From the NCBI GenBank assembly GCA_913773825.1, contig CAJYHH010001155.1:1-14838 (forward strand): DNA of 14,838 nt, written 5' to 3'. Origin of the DNA: Candidatus Sericytochromatia bacterium (lineage in GTDB: Bacteria > Cyanobacteriota > Sericytochromatia > UBA7694). The position numbers and the translations under genes were made by a program. Positions 1 to 7,201 of the stretch are shown piece by piece. Below the pieces are notes generated by a model, which saw only the letters and a program-made list of their open reading frames with translations, made no database searches and was not told the DNA's origin. Within the stretch, counting starts at the first letter, position 1. Each line of letters starts with the position of its first letter.

Positions 1-2
1 GG

Positions 3-614
3 GGTTTGTTGGCGGGTTATTCGGTTTTTTCTTATTTAGCCTCACGTTTTGCCTTTGTGACAGATAAGCCCATGCAGGAACTCTACGATTTTTTGCTTGA
101 GCGTTACCCGCTAAAAGAAATCAAGCCCTTTTTTCGCTACGAAAACAAAGAAGAGCCCGCTCAGCCCACCCGCTTTGATGCCTCACGTGGTGACTATCTT
201 AGCCAGATGCTGCAAAAGCAGGTGATGGCGACAGGTAACGAATTTGGCATGCTTGAACGTCAGCGTGATGAACTTCTGACTTATTTACAGTATTTAGAAG
301 GCCGCAAACAATGGGCTTTAGAACAATTGCGCCGCATCGCTCGCTTTGAAGAAAAACCAGAGCCCGAAGAGGCCCCAGAACAAGTCGAAGTAGCGCCAGT
401 ACGCGTGGTGGAATTACCTAGCGGCAGCGGTGAGCTCAGCAAAATTCCACCTATGGTCAGCGAACAAACTCATACAGACACCCAGGAAAAGGAAGAGAAA
501 TCCTCGATTGCAGTGCCTGTGGGAATTCCCAATATTGAGCCCAAAGCAATATCCGGGCGCAAAGTCCGGCCAGCCAAGTTGGGTGAAGGAACCATGCCTG
601 ATCGCGCCTCATAA
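3..614 (+). CDS. C-terminal part of an unrecognised charged, coiled-coil-like protein (5' end outside window)
   Basis: The frame is open to the left edge of the window, so this is probably the 3' part of a longer gene; the first possible in-frame start inside the window is a TTG at 6. About 200 residues are visible. The N-terminal third contains aromatic and leucine-rich segments that look globular or helical. Residues about 60-115 (counted from the TTG) are rich in Gln, Leu, Arg and Glu and are likely a helical or coiled-coil stretch. After that comes a Glu/Pro/Val-rich low-complexity tail ending in a basic segment. I recognise no enzymatic motif. The stop lies 7 bases before the metallophosphoesterase start codon, so the two are probably co-transcribed. 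Function unknown; the coding call rests on frame length, codon texture and the tight junction. Confidence 0.7.
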   Translation, partial: GLLAGYSVFSYLASRFAFVTDKPMQELYDFLLERYPLKEIKPFFRYENKEEPAQPTRFDASRGDYLSQMLQKQVMATGNEFGMLERQRDELLTYLQYLEGRKQWALEQLRRIARFEEKPEPEEAPEQVEVAPVRVVELPSGSGELSKIPPMVSEQTHTDTQEKEEKSSIAVPVGIPNIEPKAISGRKVRPAKLGEGTMPDRAS

Positions 615-621
615 GACAAAC

Positions 622-1317
622 ATGAAGCTGGTCTGCTTATCAGACACCCATGGCCGTCATCATGATTTAAATGTGCCAGAAGGGGATATTTTACTCCATG
701 CAGGCGACTTTACTCGCCGCGGCAGTCAAGCTGAGATAGCCGATTTTAATCAATGGCTTGGGCAGCTTTCTCATCCCCATAAAGTAGTTATTGCCGGAAA
801 CCATGACTTTTTATTTGAGCAATCTCCGTTAGAGGCACGTAAACTACTCAATAATGCTCATTATCTTGAAGATAGCGGCGTAACGCTGATGGGCCTAAGA
901 ATCTGGGGCAGCCCTGTTTCACCGCGCTTTTTTGATTGGGCGTTTAATCGAGAGCGCGGCTCAGATATCCGTCGTCACTGGTCACTGATTCCCAACAGCA
1001 CAGATATTCTGATCACCCATACCCCCGCTCACGGACTGCTAGATAAGATCTGGCTAGGGCGCCATGTTGGCTGCGAAGCTCTCAGACGTGAACTTGAAAA
1101 CAGACTGAAACCCATGCTGGTTGTCTGCGGGCATATTCATGAAAATGCAGGGCATCTAAATTGGCAGGGGATGAATATTATCAACGCATCTTCTTTAGAT
1201 CGACGTTATCGGCCCCGCCAGCCAATCTGGACTGTTGAAATCTCAGAACGCCGCGTGAATTCAGTCAGCGCAATACCCCATCATGTCCCTGAAAATCTTA
1301 AGCTCGATCTGTCTTAG
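622..1317 (+). CDS. Calcineurin-like metallophosphoesterase, MPPED/239FB-like
   Basis: A 231-residue protein with the full metallophosphoesterase motif set in order: D8-x-H10 (LSDTHG), G28-D29 (HAGDF), G59-N60-H61-D62, a later THTP histidine, and GHIH near residue 170. These residues bind the two metal ions and the phosphate. The short N-terminus, the VPEGDILLHAGD segment and the overall length resemble the MPPED1/MPPED2 (239FB) branch, known as cyclic-nucleotide or general phosphodiesterases; the substrate here cannot be read from sequence. The frame is open upstream to 430, but ATG 622 is chosen because SDTHG must sit on the first strand and the upstream part overlaps the preceding gene in another frame. 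No strong ribosome binding site is visible, so translation may be coupled to the upstream gene, which stops 7 bases earlier. The last 20 bases overlap the convergent glycosyltransferase gene. Confidence 0.9.
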   Translation: MKLVCLSDTHGRHHDLNVPEGDILLHAGDFTRRGSQAEIADFNQWLGQLSHPHKVVIAGNHDFLFEQSPLEARKLLNNAHYLEDSGVTLMGLRIWGSPVSPRFFDWAFNRERGSDIRRHWSLIPNSTDILITHTPAHGLLDKIWLGRHVGCEALRRELENRLKPMLVVCGHIHENAGHLNWQGMNIINASSLDRRYRPRQPIWTVEISERRVNSVSAIPHHVPENLKLDLS

Positions 1318-3430
1318 CTAAGCTCACCAGGCGTTGAGCCAACTCCTCAACCGCCGCTTGATTTTCAAACAGTAAGGGCCCTTTATTCAGCAAGCGCTCA
1401 CGTACTGTGGCGTTAAAATCAGGTCGAGTGCCAAGTTCAACAGCTAAGCGCACATAATCCTGGGGTGTATAAGCCACACAGTCCAGCACGCCCATTTTGC
1501 GGTAAAACCCGTGAGTAATACGCCCATGTAAACGCTCGCCAGGATAAGTTACTATTGGCAGCCCCACAGAAATTGCCTCGTATGACGTTGTCCCTCCTCC
1601 AAAATAAAAGGGATCTAACATCACGTCCCCAATACTGAGCAAACCCAGATAATCCTGAGCACTAAGCTTGGGCAAAAACCAGATTCGCGGCATCAACTGG
1701 GGAAAAGCTTTTTCAAAGCGGGCTAATAAGCGATTACGTAAATAACGATTATCCGGACGGCTTAGCAAAACCAGATGCCCATCTGGATCACGCTCCAGAA
1801 TTTCTGCTAAAACAACATCAAAATCAGGATGCAGTTTATAGATTAAATGCGGGCACAGATAGAGATGAGCAGGTTTATCAGGCAGGCCGTAATCTGATCG
1901 TGGAGGCGGGGGAGAAAGCATCACAGGCGGTAAAATGTAAGACGGAATTTCTTCTAGCTGAATCAACTGTTCACTGTAAAAACGCTCAGGCTGTTCACTC
2001 TGTTCAAGCAGACGGCTGCTAATAAAATAATCAATGGTGGGCAGGCCTGTTGTGCCAGACGATAACCACGAAGTGACCTGTACGGGTGCAAGCCGATGAC
2101 AAGCTAAAAAGCTCTGCAGCAGCAGATCGGTATACACTTCAGTCAAAAATAAAAGGTCCAGTCGGGCTGCTGCAACCATTCTCATGGCCTGATCAGGATC
2201 TGTAGGCAGTACGTGATGTTCAAAATCCTCACGCAGCGGCTGACTCTCCGCCATTCCCTGGCCAGGCGGATTCAGAAAAACCACGACCTGCCCTTTGTCT
2301 GACGGCCAATGATGCAGCATTGCGACTAAAAAGGCTTTAACCGCAGTGTTTTGATTAATCACAAAACCCAAGCGAGGCTGTTCAGAAATCCGTCGTAGAG
2401 GTGGGCGCTGAAGATAAACAGGTGGTTCTGGCAGCAGCTGTTTAAAAATTTCACCCCAGCGCTGCCGCCAACTCAGCGGATCAACATTGAGATAGGCTAA
2501 AAAACTAAATGGCATCCAAATTCGCAAATAGGGATAAAGATTACTATAATCCCCAAGAATCGCAGCATCCTCAGGTAAATGCTGTTGATAACCCGAAAGG
2601 TGTTTATCAAGCTTCTGAAGAGCTGTACGAATAGCAGCAGCATCAGCAGGTAAATAAGGCATAACCAGATCAGCCCGCATCTGCCAGGCACCCCGCTCAG
2701 GCAGCATCGGATCTTCTAATGCCATTTCAAGACAGCGTTGACGTTCTTCCATTTCGGAAGCATGCTCCATCATTGACGCCATCTGGAGGGCAATATGGCT
2801 ACGCAAGGCAGGAACTTCACGCGCTAACTGAATCATTAATTGCATCATCAGCGCCGGATCATCTAAAGCTCTAAGCTGAAGCCAGCGCACAAGAGCTTGA
2901 GTATGCTCAGGAGCTTGGCGATAAATCGCTAAAAACAATTCAGCCGCTTCTGGACGGCGACCACACAACTCAAAAAGCTCAGCCAGTTCTTGTAAAGCAC
3001 TTAAGTCGGCTGGGCGCATTTGTAAATATCGCCGATAACTCGCAATTGAAGATTCGGCCAGTTCAGCCTGTTTTTCTAGTCTGGCTAATTGGAGCCAGCC
3101 TTGAGCATATTGGGGCTGTGAACGCAGTAGTTTCTGTAGATGAGCCCTGGCTTCATCATAACGACCCAGACGTTCAAGACTTTCTGCCAGCAGATGTATC
3201 GTCTCTAAGGGCGCGCCTGGCAATTTTAAAGCCTGACGAAAATGCTCGAGCGCTTCTTCAGCTTGTTGGTCAGCCATTAGAGCCTGCCCTAAAGCCAGAT
3301 GCAATTCAGGCAAATCAGGAGCAAGTTCAACAGCAAGCTGAAAATGAACAGCAGCCAAAGCAGGAGCTTCCTGTTGCAACAAACGCCCCTGGCGCAACTG
3401 GACTTGCCATTCAGATTCTAACTCTGCCAT
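1298..3430 (-). CDS. TPR-containing SPINDLY/OGT-type glycosyltransferase (GT41-like)
   Basis: A 710-residue protein with two parts. Residues about 10-185 are tandem TPR helices, with typical A-L-G and A-x-x-x-Y/F spacing, likely to bind protein substrates. Residues about 350-705 resemble the bacterial O-linked GlcNAc transferase (SPINDLY) catalytic half: LAPVQVTSW (448-455), TTGLPTIDYFISS (460-472), LYLCPHLIYKLHPDFD (523-538, containing the expected nucleotide-sugar-contacting Lys532), LDPFYFGGGTTSYEA (605-619) and RITHGFYRKMG (637-647). The family transfers a sugar from a UDP or GDP donor to Ser/Thr of proteins, or modifies glycans. It starts inside the end of tsaE with a 13-base overlap, so the two are probably co-transcribed. 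Oddities: the DFxxH-like catalytic region near 355-365 reads GFVINQNTAVKAF without histidine, and the usual H/Y-P before TTG is LSSG. Donor and acceptor are unknown; it could be a glycan rather than protein transferase. Confidence 0.85.
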   Translation of the reverse strand: MAELESEWQVQLRQGRLLQQEAPALAAVHFQLAVELAPDLPELHLALGQALMADQQAEEALEHFRQALKLPGAPLETIHLLAESLERLGRYDEARAHLQKLLRSQPQYAQGWLQLARLEKQAELAESSIASYRRYLQMRPADLSALQELAELFELCGRRPEAAELFLAIYRQAPEHTQALVRWLQLRALDDPALMMQLMIQLAREVPALRSHIALQMASMMEHASEMEERQRCLEMALEDPMLPERGAWQMRADLVMPYLPADAAAIRTALQKLDKHLSGYQQHLPEDAAILGDYSNLYPYLRIWMPFSFLAYLNVDPLSWRQRWGEIFKQLLPEPPVYLQRPPLRRISEQPRLGFVINQNTAVKAFLVAMLHHWPSDKGQVVVFLNPPGQGMAESQPLREDFEHHVLPTDPDQAMRMVAAARLDLLFLTEVYTDLLLQSFLACHRLAPVQVTSWLSSGTTGLPTIDYFISSRLLEQSEQPERFYSEQLIQLEEIPSYILPPVMLSPPPPRSDYGLPDKPAHLYLCPHLIYKLHPDFDVVLAEILERDPDGHLVLLSRPDNRYLRNRLLARFEKAFPQLMPRIWFLPKLSAQDYLGLLSIGDVMLDPFYFGGGTTSYEAISVGLPIVTYPGERLHGRITHGFYRKMGVLDCVAYTPQDYVRLAVELGTRPDFNATVRERLLNKGPLLFENQAAVEELAQRLVSLAKTDRA

Positions 3431-3891
3431 GTTTGCAATAAGTCTCCCAGATCTGGCCAGTAATGCTCTGGGTCTTTAATTTCAAGACTGCGCCCAGACA
3501 ATAAATGCCCCAGTTTCAAATCAACTCGAGGGGGACCCACCAGCCAATCAAAGCGGTCAATCCACTCAACGATCATCAGACTATTAGGAAGTGACAGCAT
3601 CTCTTCAAGCCCAAGGTCGAATAACTCATCCAGACTATTGAGACGATAAAGATCAAGATGGTAGAGAATACCACGTGAGGTCTGATACTCATTGATCAGT
3701 GTAAAGGTTGGGCTTGGCATGTAGCCAATAACGCCAAAACCAGCGCCAATACCCTGGCTAAGCGTGGTTTTACCCGCACCCAGATCGCCTTGCAGACCTA
3801 TCACAAGCGGCAGAGGGCACGTTGAACCCAGCAGACGGCCGCAGGCTTGTGTATCAGCATCGTTGTGGAGGGTCAATTGCAGCTTGGCCAT
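3418..3891 (-). CDS. tsaE: tRNA threonylcarbamoyladenosine biosynthesis ATPase TsaE
   Basis: The 157-residue product has the normal TsaE (YjeE) length. TsaE is the ATPase that works with TsaB and TsaD to place the threonylcarbamoyl group on A37 of tRNAs that read ANN codons. Visible motifs: Walker A GDLGAGKTT at 35-43, SPTFTLINEY at 60-69, YHLDLYRL at 77-84 and VEW at 108-110 (Walker B-like). It acts in the cytoplasm. ATG 3891 is the first start and places the Walker A motif at the family's usual distance; the ribosome binding site is weak (TGAG just upstream). Its stop overlaps the glycosyltransferase start by 13 bases. Upstream is the long divergent region shared with the lipoprotein operon. 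No other t6A gene is in the window. Confidence 0.95.
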   Translation of the reverse strand: MAKLQLTLHNDADTQACGRLLGSTCPLPLVIGLQGDLGAGKTTLSQGIGAGFGVIGYMPSPTFTLINEYQTSRGILYHLDLYRLNSLDELFDLGLEEMLSLPNSLMIVEWIDRFDWLVGPPRVDLKLGHLLSGRSLEIKDPEHYWPDLGDLLQTWQS

Positions 3892-3959
3892 TTCTCAGCG
3901 TCTGAATCAGGCTCAAAAATTGAAGAGTGAGGAATGAGGCTCCGCAGTCAGAATCAGAG

Positions 3960-3985
3960 GTTGTTGAAGCGATGGGCTTCACAAC
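3960..3985. repeat. Imperfect inverted repeat (hairpin) upstream of tsaE
   Basis: GTTG-T-TGAAGC (3960-3970) pairs with GCTTCACAAC (3976-3985) around a 5-base loop GATGG, giving ten base pairs with one bulged T. No T-run follows on either strand, so it is not an intrinsic terminator. It could be a protein-binding site or a structure in the tsaE leader. Function is not established. Confidence 0.4.
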
Positions 3986-4057
3986 ATACAGAAACCACTC
4001 AGATGTTTAAGGTTTCCTCTACTTGGAGGTATACGGCCACACCGGAAGAAGGTTTCA

Positions 4058-4074
4058 AACTTTAAATTAAAGTT
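4058..4074. promoter_or_regulatory. AT-rich dyad, possible operator
   Basis: AACTTTAA and TTAAAGTT are perfect 8-base arms around a single central A. The spacing resembles small homodimer binding sites, and it lies between tsaE and the lipoprotein operon promoter. In an AT-rich stretch such a dyad can arise by chance, so confidence is low. Confidence 0.25.
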
Positions 4075-4358
4075 AGGCTCAAAACCCTGAAAGTTCCGAA
4101 CATGCAGAGCACTCGAACACTATACTAACATAAGTCCTAGCCATCAGATACCAAGTTTTAAGCCTCAAAAGCTACATGTTCTCCAGCTTATTAAAAACAG
4201 ATTAAAATCTTCGTTCTGAGTTTGAGATGATTTAATTTTATGTTAAATGGAAGGTTTTTTTTACTGTTTAAGTCCTGAATTTGATGTATAGTTAGCAAAG
4301 GTGGCGTAGGCCTGCAAGGAAGTTGTTGTGACCCGCTGCAATCCAGGCTCCACGGTCA

Positions 4359-4388
4359 TTGACCACCCTTTGACTTATTTTATATAAT
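4359..4388 (+). promoter_or_regulatory. Sigma70-type promoter of the lipoprotein operon
   Basis: TTGACC (4359-4364) matches the -35 consensus at 5 of 6 positions, and TATAAT (4383-4388) matches the -10 consensus exactly, with an 18-base spacer. The predicted start of transcription is near 4395, which gives a leader of about 215 bases before the lipoprotein start codon. Confidence 0.7.
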
Positions 4389-4394
4389 CGACTT

Positions 4395-4609
4395 TATTGC
4401 AAACAAAGCGGATAGGCGGACCGCTTTTACCTGACGATTACTCTGCAAACCAGGGAAAGTCAGGTAGCCTCTACAACCCGAGAGGTTTCGTCTAGAAAGA
4501 CTAAGCACCCGTAACATGGTTCATCGTCGGCTAAGAGTTGTTCTGCTCTCCCAAGACAGGAGTTTCTCCCCTCATGGCGCAAATTGTAAGGTAACGGTGT
4601 ATTGAACGT
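4395..4609 (+). promoter_or_regulatory. Structured 5' leader of the lipoprotein operon (unassigned candidate cis-regulatory RNA)
   Basis: From the predicted transcription start to the start codon the strand can fold into consecutive hairpins: AAAGCGG/CCGCTTT (4405-4411 with 4421-4427, 9-base loop), TACCTGAC/GTCAGGTA (4428-4435 with 4459-4466, perfect 8 bp), CCTCT/AGAGG (4468-4472 with 4481-4485), GTCT/AGAC (4490-4493 with 4498-4501), AGAG/CTCT (4534-4537 with 4546-4549) and GGAG/CTCC (4559-4562 with 4566-4569). The first three lie almost back to back. I compared it by eye with TPP, cobalamin, c-di-GMP-I, c-di-AMP, purine, THF and T-box consensus elements and found no match. It may be a riboswitch, a protein-binding leader, or simply a stabilising structure. 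Confidence 0.45.
4516..4605 (+). other. Possible 29-codon upstream ORF
   Basis: ATG 4516 opens a 29-codon frame that stops at TGA 4603-4605, four bases before the lipoprotein ATG at 4610. There is no clear ribosome binding site for it, and the peptide is Arg/Ser/Val-rich with no run of one amino acid typical of attenuation. If translated, it would couple reading of the leader hairpins to lipoprotein initiation. It may well be chance. Confidence 0.2.
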
Positions 4610-7201
4610 ATGGTAGCTTCAAAACGCTTCCCTTTAAAAACCCTTCTGCTTTCAGCAGGTATGAGCACCTCGCTGGCGCTCCTCGGCTGTGCCACAAATG
4701 GCCTGCCTTCATCCACGACTTCTGGTCAAGCCCCGCTTACGGGTTCAGGCCAACAGGCCAGTCAGCCAACCAGCTCGACAAGCCAGGCGACTCAGAGCAG
4801 TCAAGTTGCTCAAAGTCCTCAGGCTGGCCCTTATCGCTACGACTGGAGCAGCGACCGTATGGGCATCGCTCCGGCCAGCAGCGGCTTCCGCACAGCCAGC
4901 TTTATTGACTCCATCAAGCCGTCTTTGGATTTGCCTGCGGTGGATCGCCAAACTCGTGATGCTTCAACCTCAGGCGGCTTGATCAACACCTTCGCCAAAG
5001 ACTTACCTGGCGCAAATGATCTGGCCTACGTCCCCAATACACCCGCTGTTATTGGAACCAATACTTTTTTTCTAACTGGCAGTTCTAGTTCAGTCAACGC
5101 TTTTTCTCTGGGCAGCAATGGCCAGATGAGATGGGAACTCAACCTTCATGAAAACGGTAAGTTCCTGGGCTCTTCGCCCGCTATTGGCCAGGCCTTTAGC
5201 AATGTGATCTTCGCTGTAACCGATACAGGCCGTCTTTATGCAATTAATGCAGATAGCGGTCTGGTCATTAGCTTTGTTGATATTGTCGAAGAAGAATTCC
5301 AGTTTAGCTCCCCCTTTGTTTCACGTGATGGCGGCACGGATGCTGTTTATGTTGCCAGCTATAAAGGGCGTGTCTATCGCTATAACTTTAACGGCAGCAG
5401 CTTTACTCAAGCCTTTAACGTCAGACCTGTTACCAGTTCTAACACAGGCCGTTTTGCATCTTCACCGCTTGTCACCACAAACGGCGGTGCAAGCCCACGT
5501 CATATTTATGTTGGCTCCTTAGAAGGCAAGCTCTATAAGCTCAATGCTGCAACTGGCGCAACCATTTCAGCACCTTTAGAGTTAAACTCTGCGCTGCGCA
5601 GCACAGGCTGCCAAATCATGTCGACTATGGCAGTTGATGTCAATCAGGATATCGGTGTAATTCCCTGTGGGTCTTACCTCTTTAAAGTGCGCCTTAACGA
5701 TGCCAGCACAACGACAGCCCCTGCACTAAATGCTCAGAGCCCCCTGCTTGAGCACAAACAGCTTGTCACGCTCAAAACCACACGTGTTCTGGGACCCAAC
5801 CATAATGTCCGGCCTCAGCTCACCACAACAGTTTTACGTGAACCTAAACCCACAGGTCAAAGTATCAAGCTGGAACAAAACTTTGGTTTTAAAACCGGAG
5901 ACTTTATCCGAGTTGAATCCACGACAAGTGGCAACATTTACACTGAAATCGATACGATTCCTGATGACGGTGCCTTAACTGTCAAAGGTGATGGTCTTTA
6001 TCCAGTCGCTTCTCCCAGCCCCGATCCTCTGCTGTTTGGTGGCGAACTTGTCCATCTGGCCAACCATGTTGTGCGGCCACCTCGAGTTCCAGAGCCCCAG
6101 GCAACGCCTTACCCAACGCCTACCCCTGGGCCGGCGGGCTCCGATCCGGTAACCCGTTTCCCAGTTGGCCAGCCTGAAAACTTACAGGCCGGTGATTATC
6201 TGCGCTTCCCAACTCTGGATTCAAATACCAGCCTGCCTGGTATCCAGCCGGTTGTTGCCCAGATTTGTTCAAGCACCAATACAGACTGTGAACTGACCAC
6301 AACCACGAAGTACACAGGCATCGAACGCTTTGTGCCTGGTGCAGCAGCTGATGGTACAGGTGGCCAGGAAGACGAAGCGGCATTTTATGTCACCGTTCCG
6401 GGAACCGCTCTGCAAACGCAGATAGCAACCGAGATGGCCAATACGCGTTATGTGCCATTTGAAAAGCTGACTCATCAGATTGTGGGCACAGCAAATTCTA
6501 CTCAAGAATTTGAAATCGCCAGTATTAAAGACTTTAAGGCTGGCGATACCGTTCGCATTACCCATCAGGACGGCAATAGCCGTGGTCGTTACGAATATGG
6601 CGTGATTGACACAGTCTTCCCTGCAACACGTCGGATTAGACTCATTGGCTCGTTACTGGACGCTCCCGTTTCAGGTGATAACGTCGATATTATCGACAGC
6701 AATAACCGTGCCTTTGGACGCGTCACTAGCAGTCTGGGCTACTCTAACGGCAATATTCTTTCTGAACCCGTTTTACGCGGAAATGGCCAGCATGTTTATG
6801 TTCAGCACGGTAACACGGTTTATGAACTCAACTATGGCAATGACACAAGCTTTAAAGACAGCGCCAACTACCTGATTCTTCAGGCTGGCCGTCTGGAGCA
6901 AAACAACACAACCTTGAATGCCCTTTCGCGCTCAAGGCCCATGATCGATACCGACAAACTACTGACAGTTGATTCTGACCCCAGTGGCAAGACGGGAATC
7001 TTTATGAATCGTGTTCTTCTGCCGCTTAGCAGTACATCTGAGCGGCTAAATGACCTCTTCCCCATCCTGGCGCCCAATTCTCTGGGCCAGCTTCCCAGTC
7101 GTGCAGAGACGCGTCCTGTTCAACTGGGTGCCAGCGGCTACGTCATGTTCGGTGGCGGAAACGGGGTGGCATACAAATTACACAAGGATATCGCCTGGTA
7201 A
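4610..7201 (+). CDS. Large lipoprotein with interrupted PQQ-type beta-propeller
   Basis: An 863-residue exported protein. Residues 1-27 form a lipoprotein signal: basic K5/R6/K10, a hydrophobic core, and lipobox L-L-G-C27. A Ser/Gln/Thr-rich linker follows (about 30-72). Propeller-like blades of PQQ/pyrrolo-quinoline type are visible at about 152-176, 199-220 (FAVTDTGRLYAINADSG), 245-262 (VYVASYKGRVYRYN), 298-316 (IYVGSLEGKLYKLNAATG), 728-742 and 844-860. Between about 365 and 715 lies an insertion holding three related modules (near 427, 525 and 642) and a Pro/Thr linker at 498-508. Such propellers act as scaffolds or ligand-binding platforms; no catalytic PQQ-enzyme residues are evident, so the function is unknown. 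ATG 4610 gives the clean signal peptide, but the nearest SD-like TAAGG (4587-4591) is 18 bases away. A rare in-frame ATT at 4601 would fit that spacing better. The stop shares TAATG with the next gene. Confidence 0.85.
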   Translation: MVASKRFPLKTLLLSAGMSTSLALLGCATNGLPSSTTSGQAPLTGSGQQASQPTSSTSQATQSSQVAQSPQAGPYRYDWSSDRMGIAPASSGFRTASFIDSIKPSLDLPAVDRQTRDASTSGGLINTFAKDLPGANDLAYVPNTPAVIGTNTFFLTGSSSSVNAFSLGSNGQMRWELNLHENGKFLGSSPAIGQAFSNVIFAVTDTGRLYAINADSGLVISFVDIVEEEFQFSSPFVSRDGGTDAVYVASYKGRVYRYNFNGSSFTQAFNVRPVTSSNTGRFASSPLVTTNGGASPRHIYVGSLEGKLYKLNAATGATISAPLELNSALRSTGCQIMSTMAVDVNQDIGVIPCGSYLFKVRLNDASTTTAPALNAQSPLLEHKQLVTLKTTRVLGPNHNVRPQLTTTVLREPKPTGQSIKLEQNFGFKTGDFIRVESTTSGNIYTEIDTIPDDGALTVKGDGLYPVASPSPDPLLFGGELVHLANHVVRPPRVPEPQATPYPTPTPGPAGSDPVTRFPVGQPENLQAGDYLRFPTLDSNTSLPGIQPVVAQICSSTNTDCELTTTTKYTGIERFVPGAAADGTGGQEDEAAFYVTVPGTALQTQIATEMANTRYVPFEKLTHQIVGTANSTQEFEIASIKDFKAGDTVRITHQDGNSRGRYEYGVIDTVFPATRRIRLIGSLLDAPVSGDNVDIIDSNNRAFGRVTSSLGYSNGNILSEPVLRGNGQHVYVQHGNTVYELNYGNDTSFKDSANYLILQAGRLEQNNTTLNALSRSRPMIDTDKLLTVDSDPSGKTGIFMNRVLLPLSSTSERLNDLFPILAPNSLGQLPSRAETRPVQLGASGYVMFGGGNGVAYKLHKDIAW

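Larger units (their letters stand above)
3892..4358. other. Divergent intergenic region, upstream part, no gene found
   Basis: No convincing coding frame or known RNA is visible. The stretch becomes AT-rich between about 4080 and 4290. It contains a hairpin at 3960-3985, an AT-rich dyad at 4058-4074, and a TATAGT hexamer at 4287-4292 without a well-placed -35 box. It must hold the promoter for tsaE on the minus strand, but I could not identify convincing boxes; a TATGTT-like hexamer (minus strand, about 3988) is too weak to call. Confidence 0.6.

Noticed and set aside
430..621. N-terminal extension of the metallophosphoesterase
   Set aside because: It overlaps the preceding gene in another frame and would put a non-homologous basic segment before the first strand and the SDTHG motif.
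3046..3441. Plus-strand frame of 131 codons opposite the TPR region
   Set aside because: It arises from the repetitive codon pattern of the antisense TPR sequence; no independent coding evidence.
4297..4371. AAAGGTGG/CCACCCTTT closing stem with an inner GGCCTG/CAGGCT pair, resembling a small structured RNA
   Set aside because: Its 3' half coincides with the -35 region of the strong promoter, there is no good promoter for it, and it matches no SRP, 6S or tmRNA signature.
4395..4609. c-di-GMP-I riboswitch, tempting because of GCAAACC near 4445 and c-di-GMP genes in the window
   Set aside because: The conserved CGCAAAGC joint and tetraloop receptor arrangement are absent, and the hairpin spacing does not fit.
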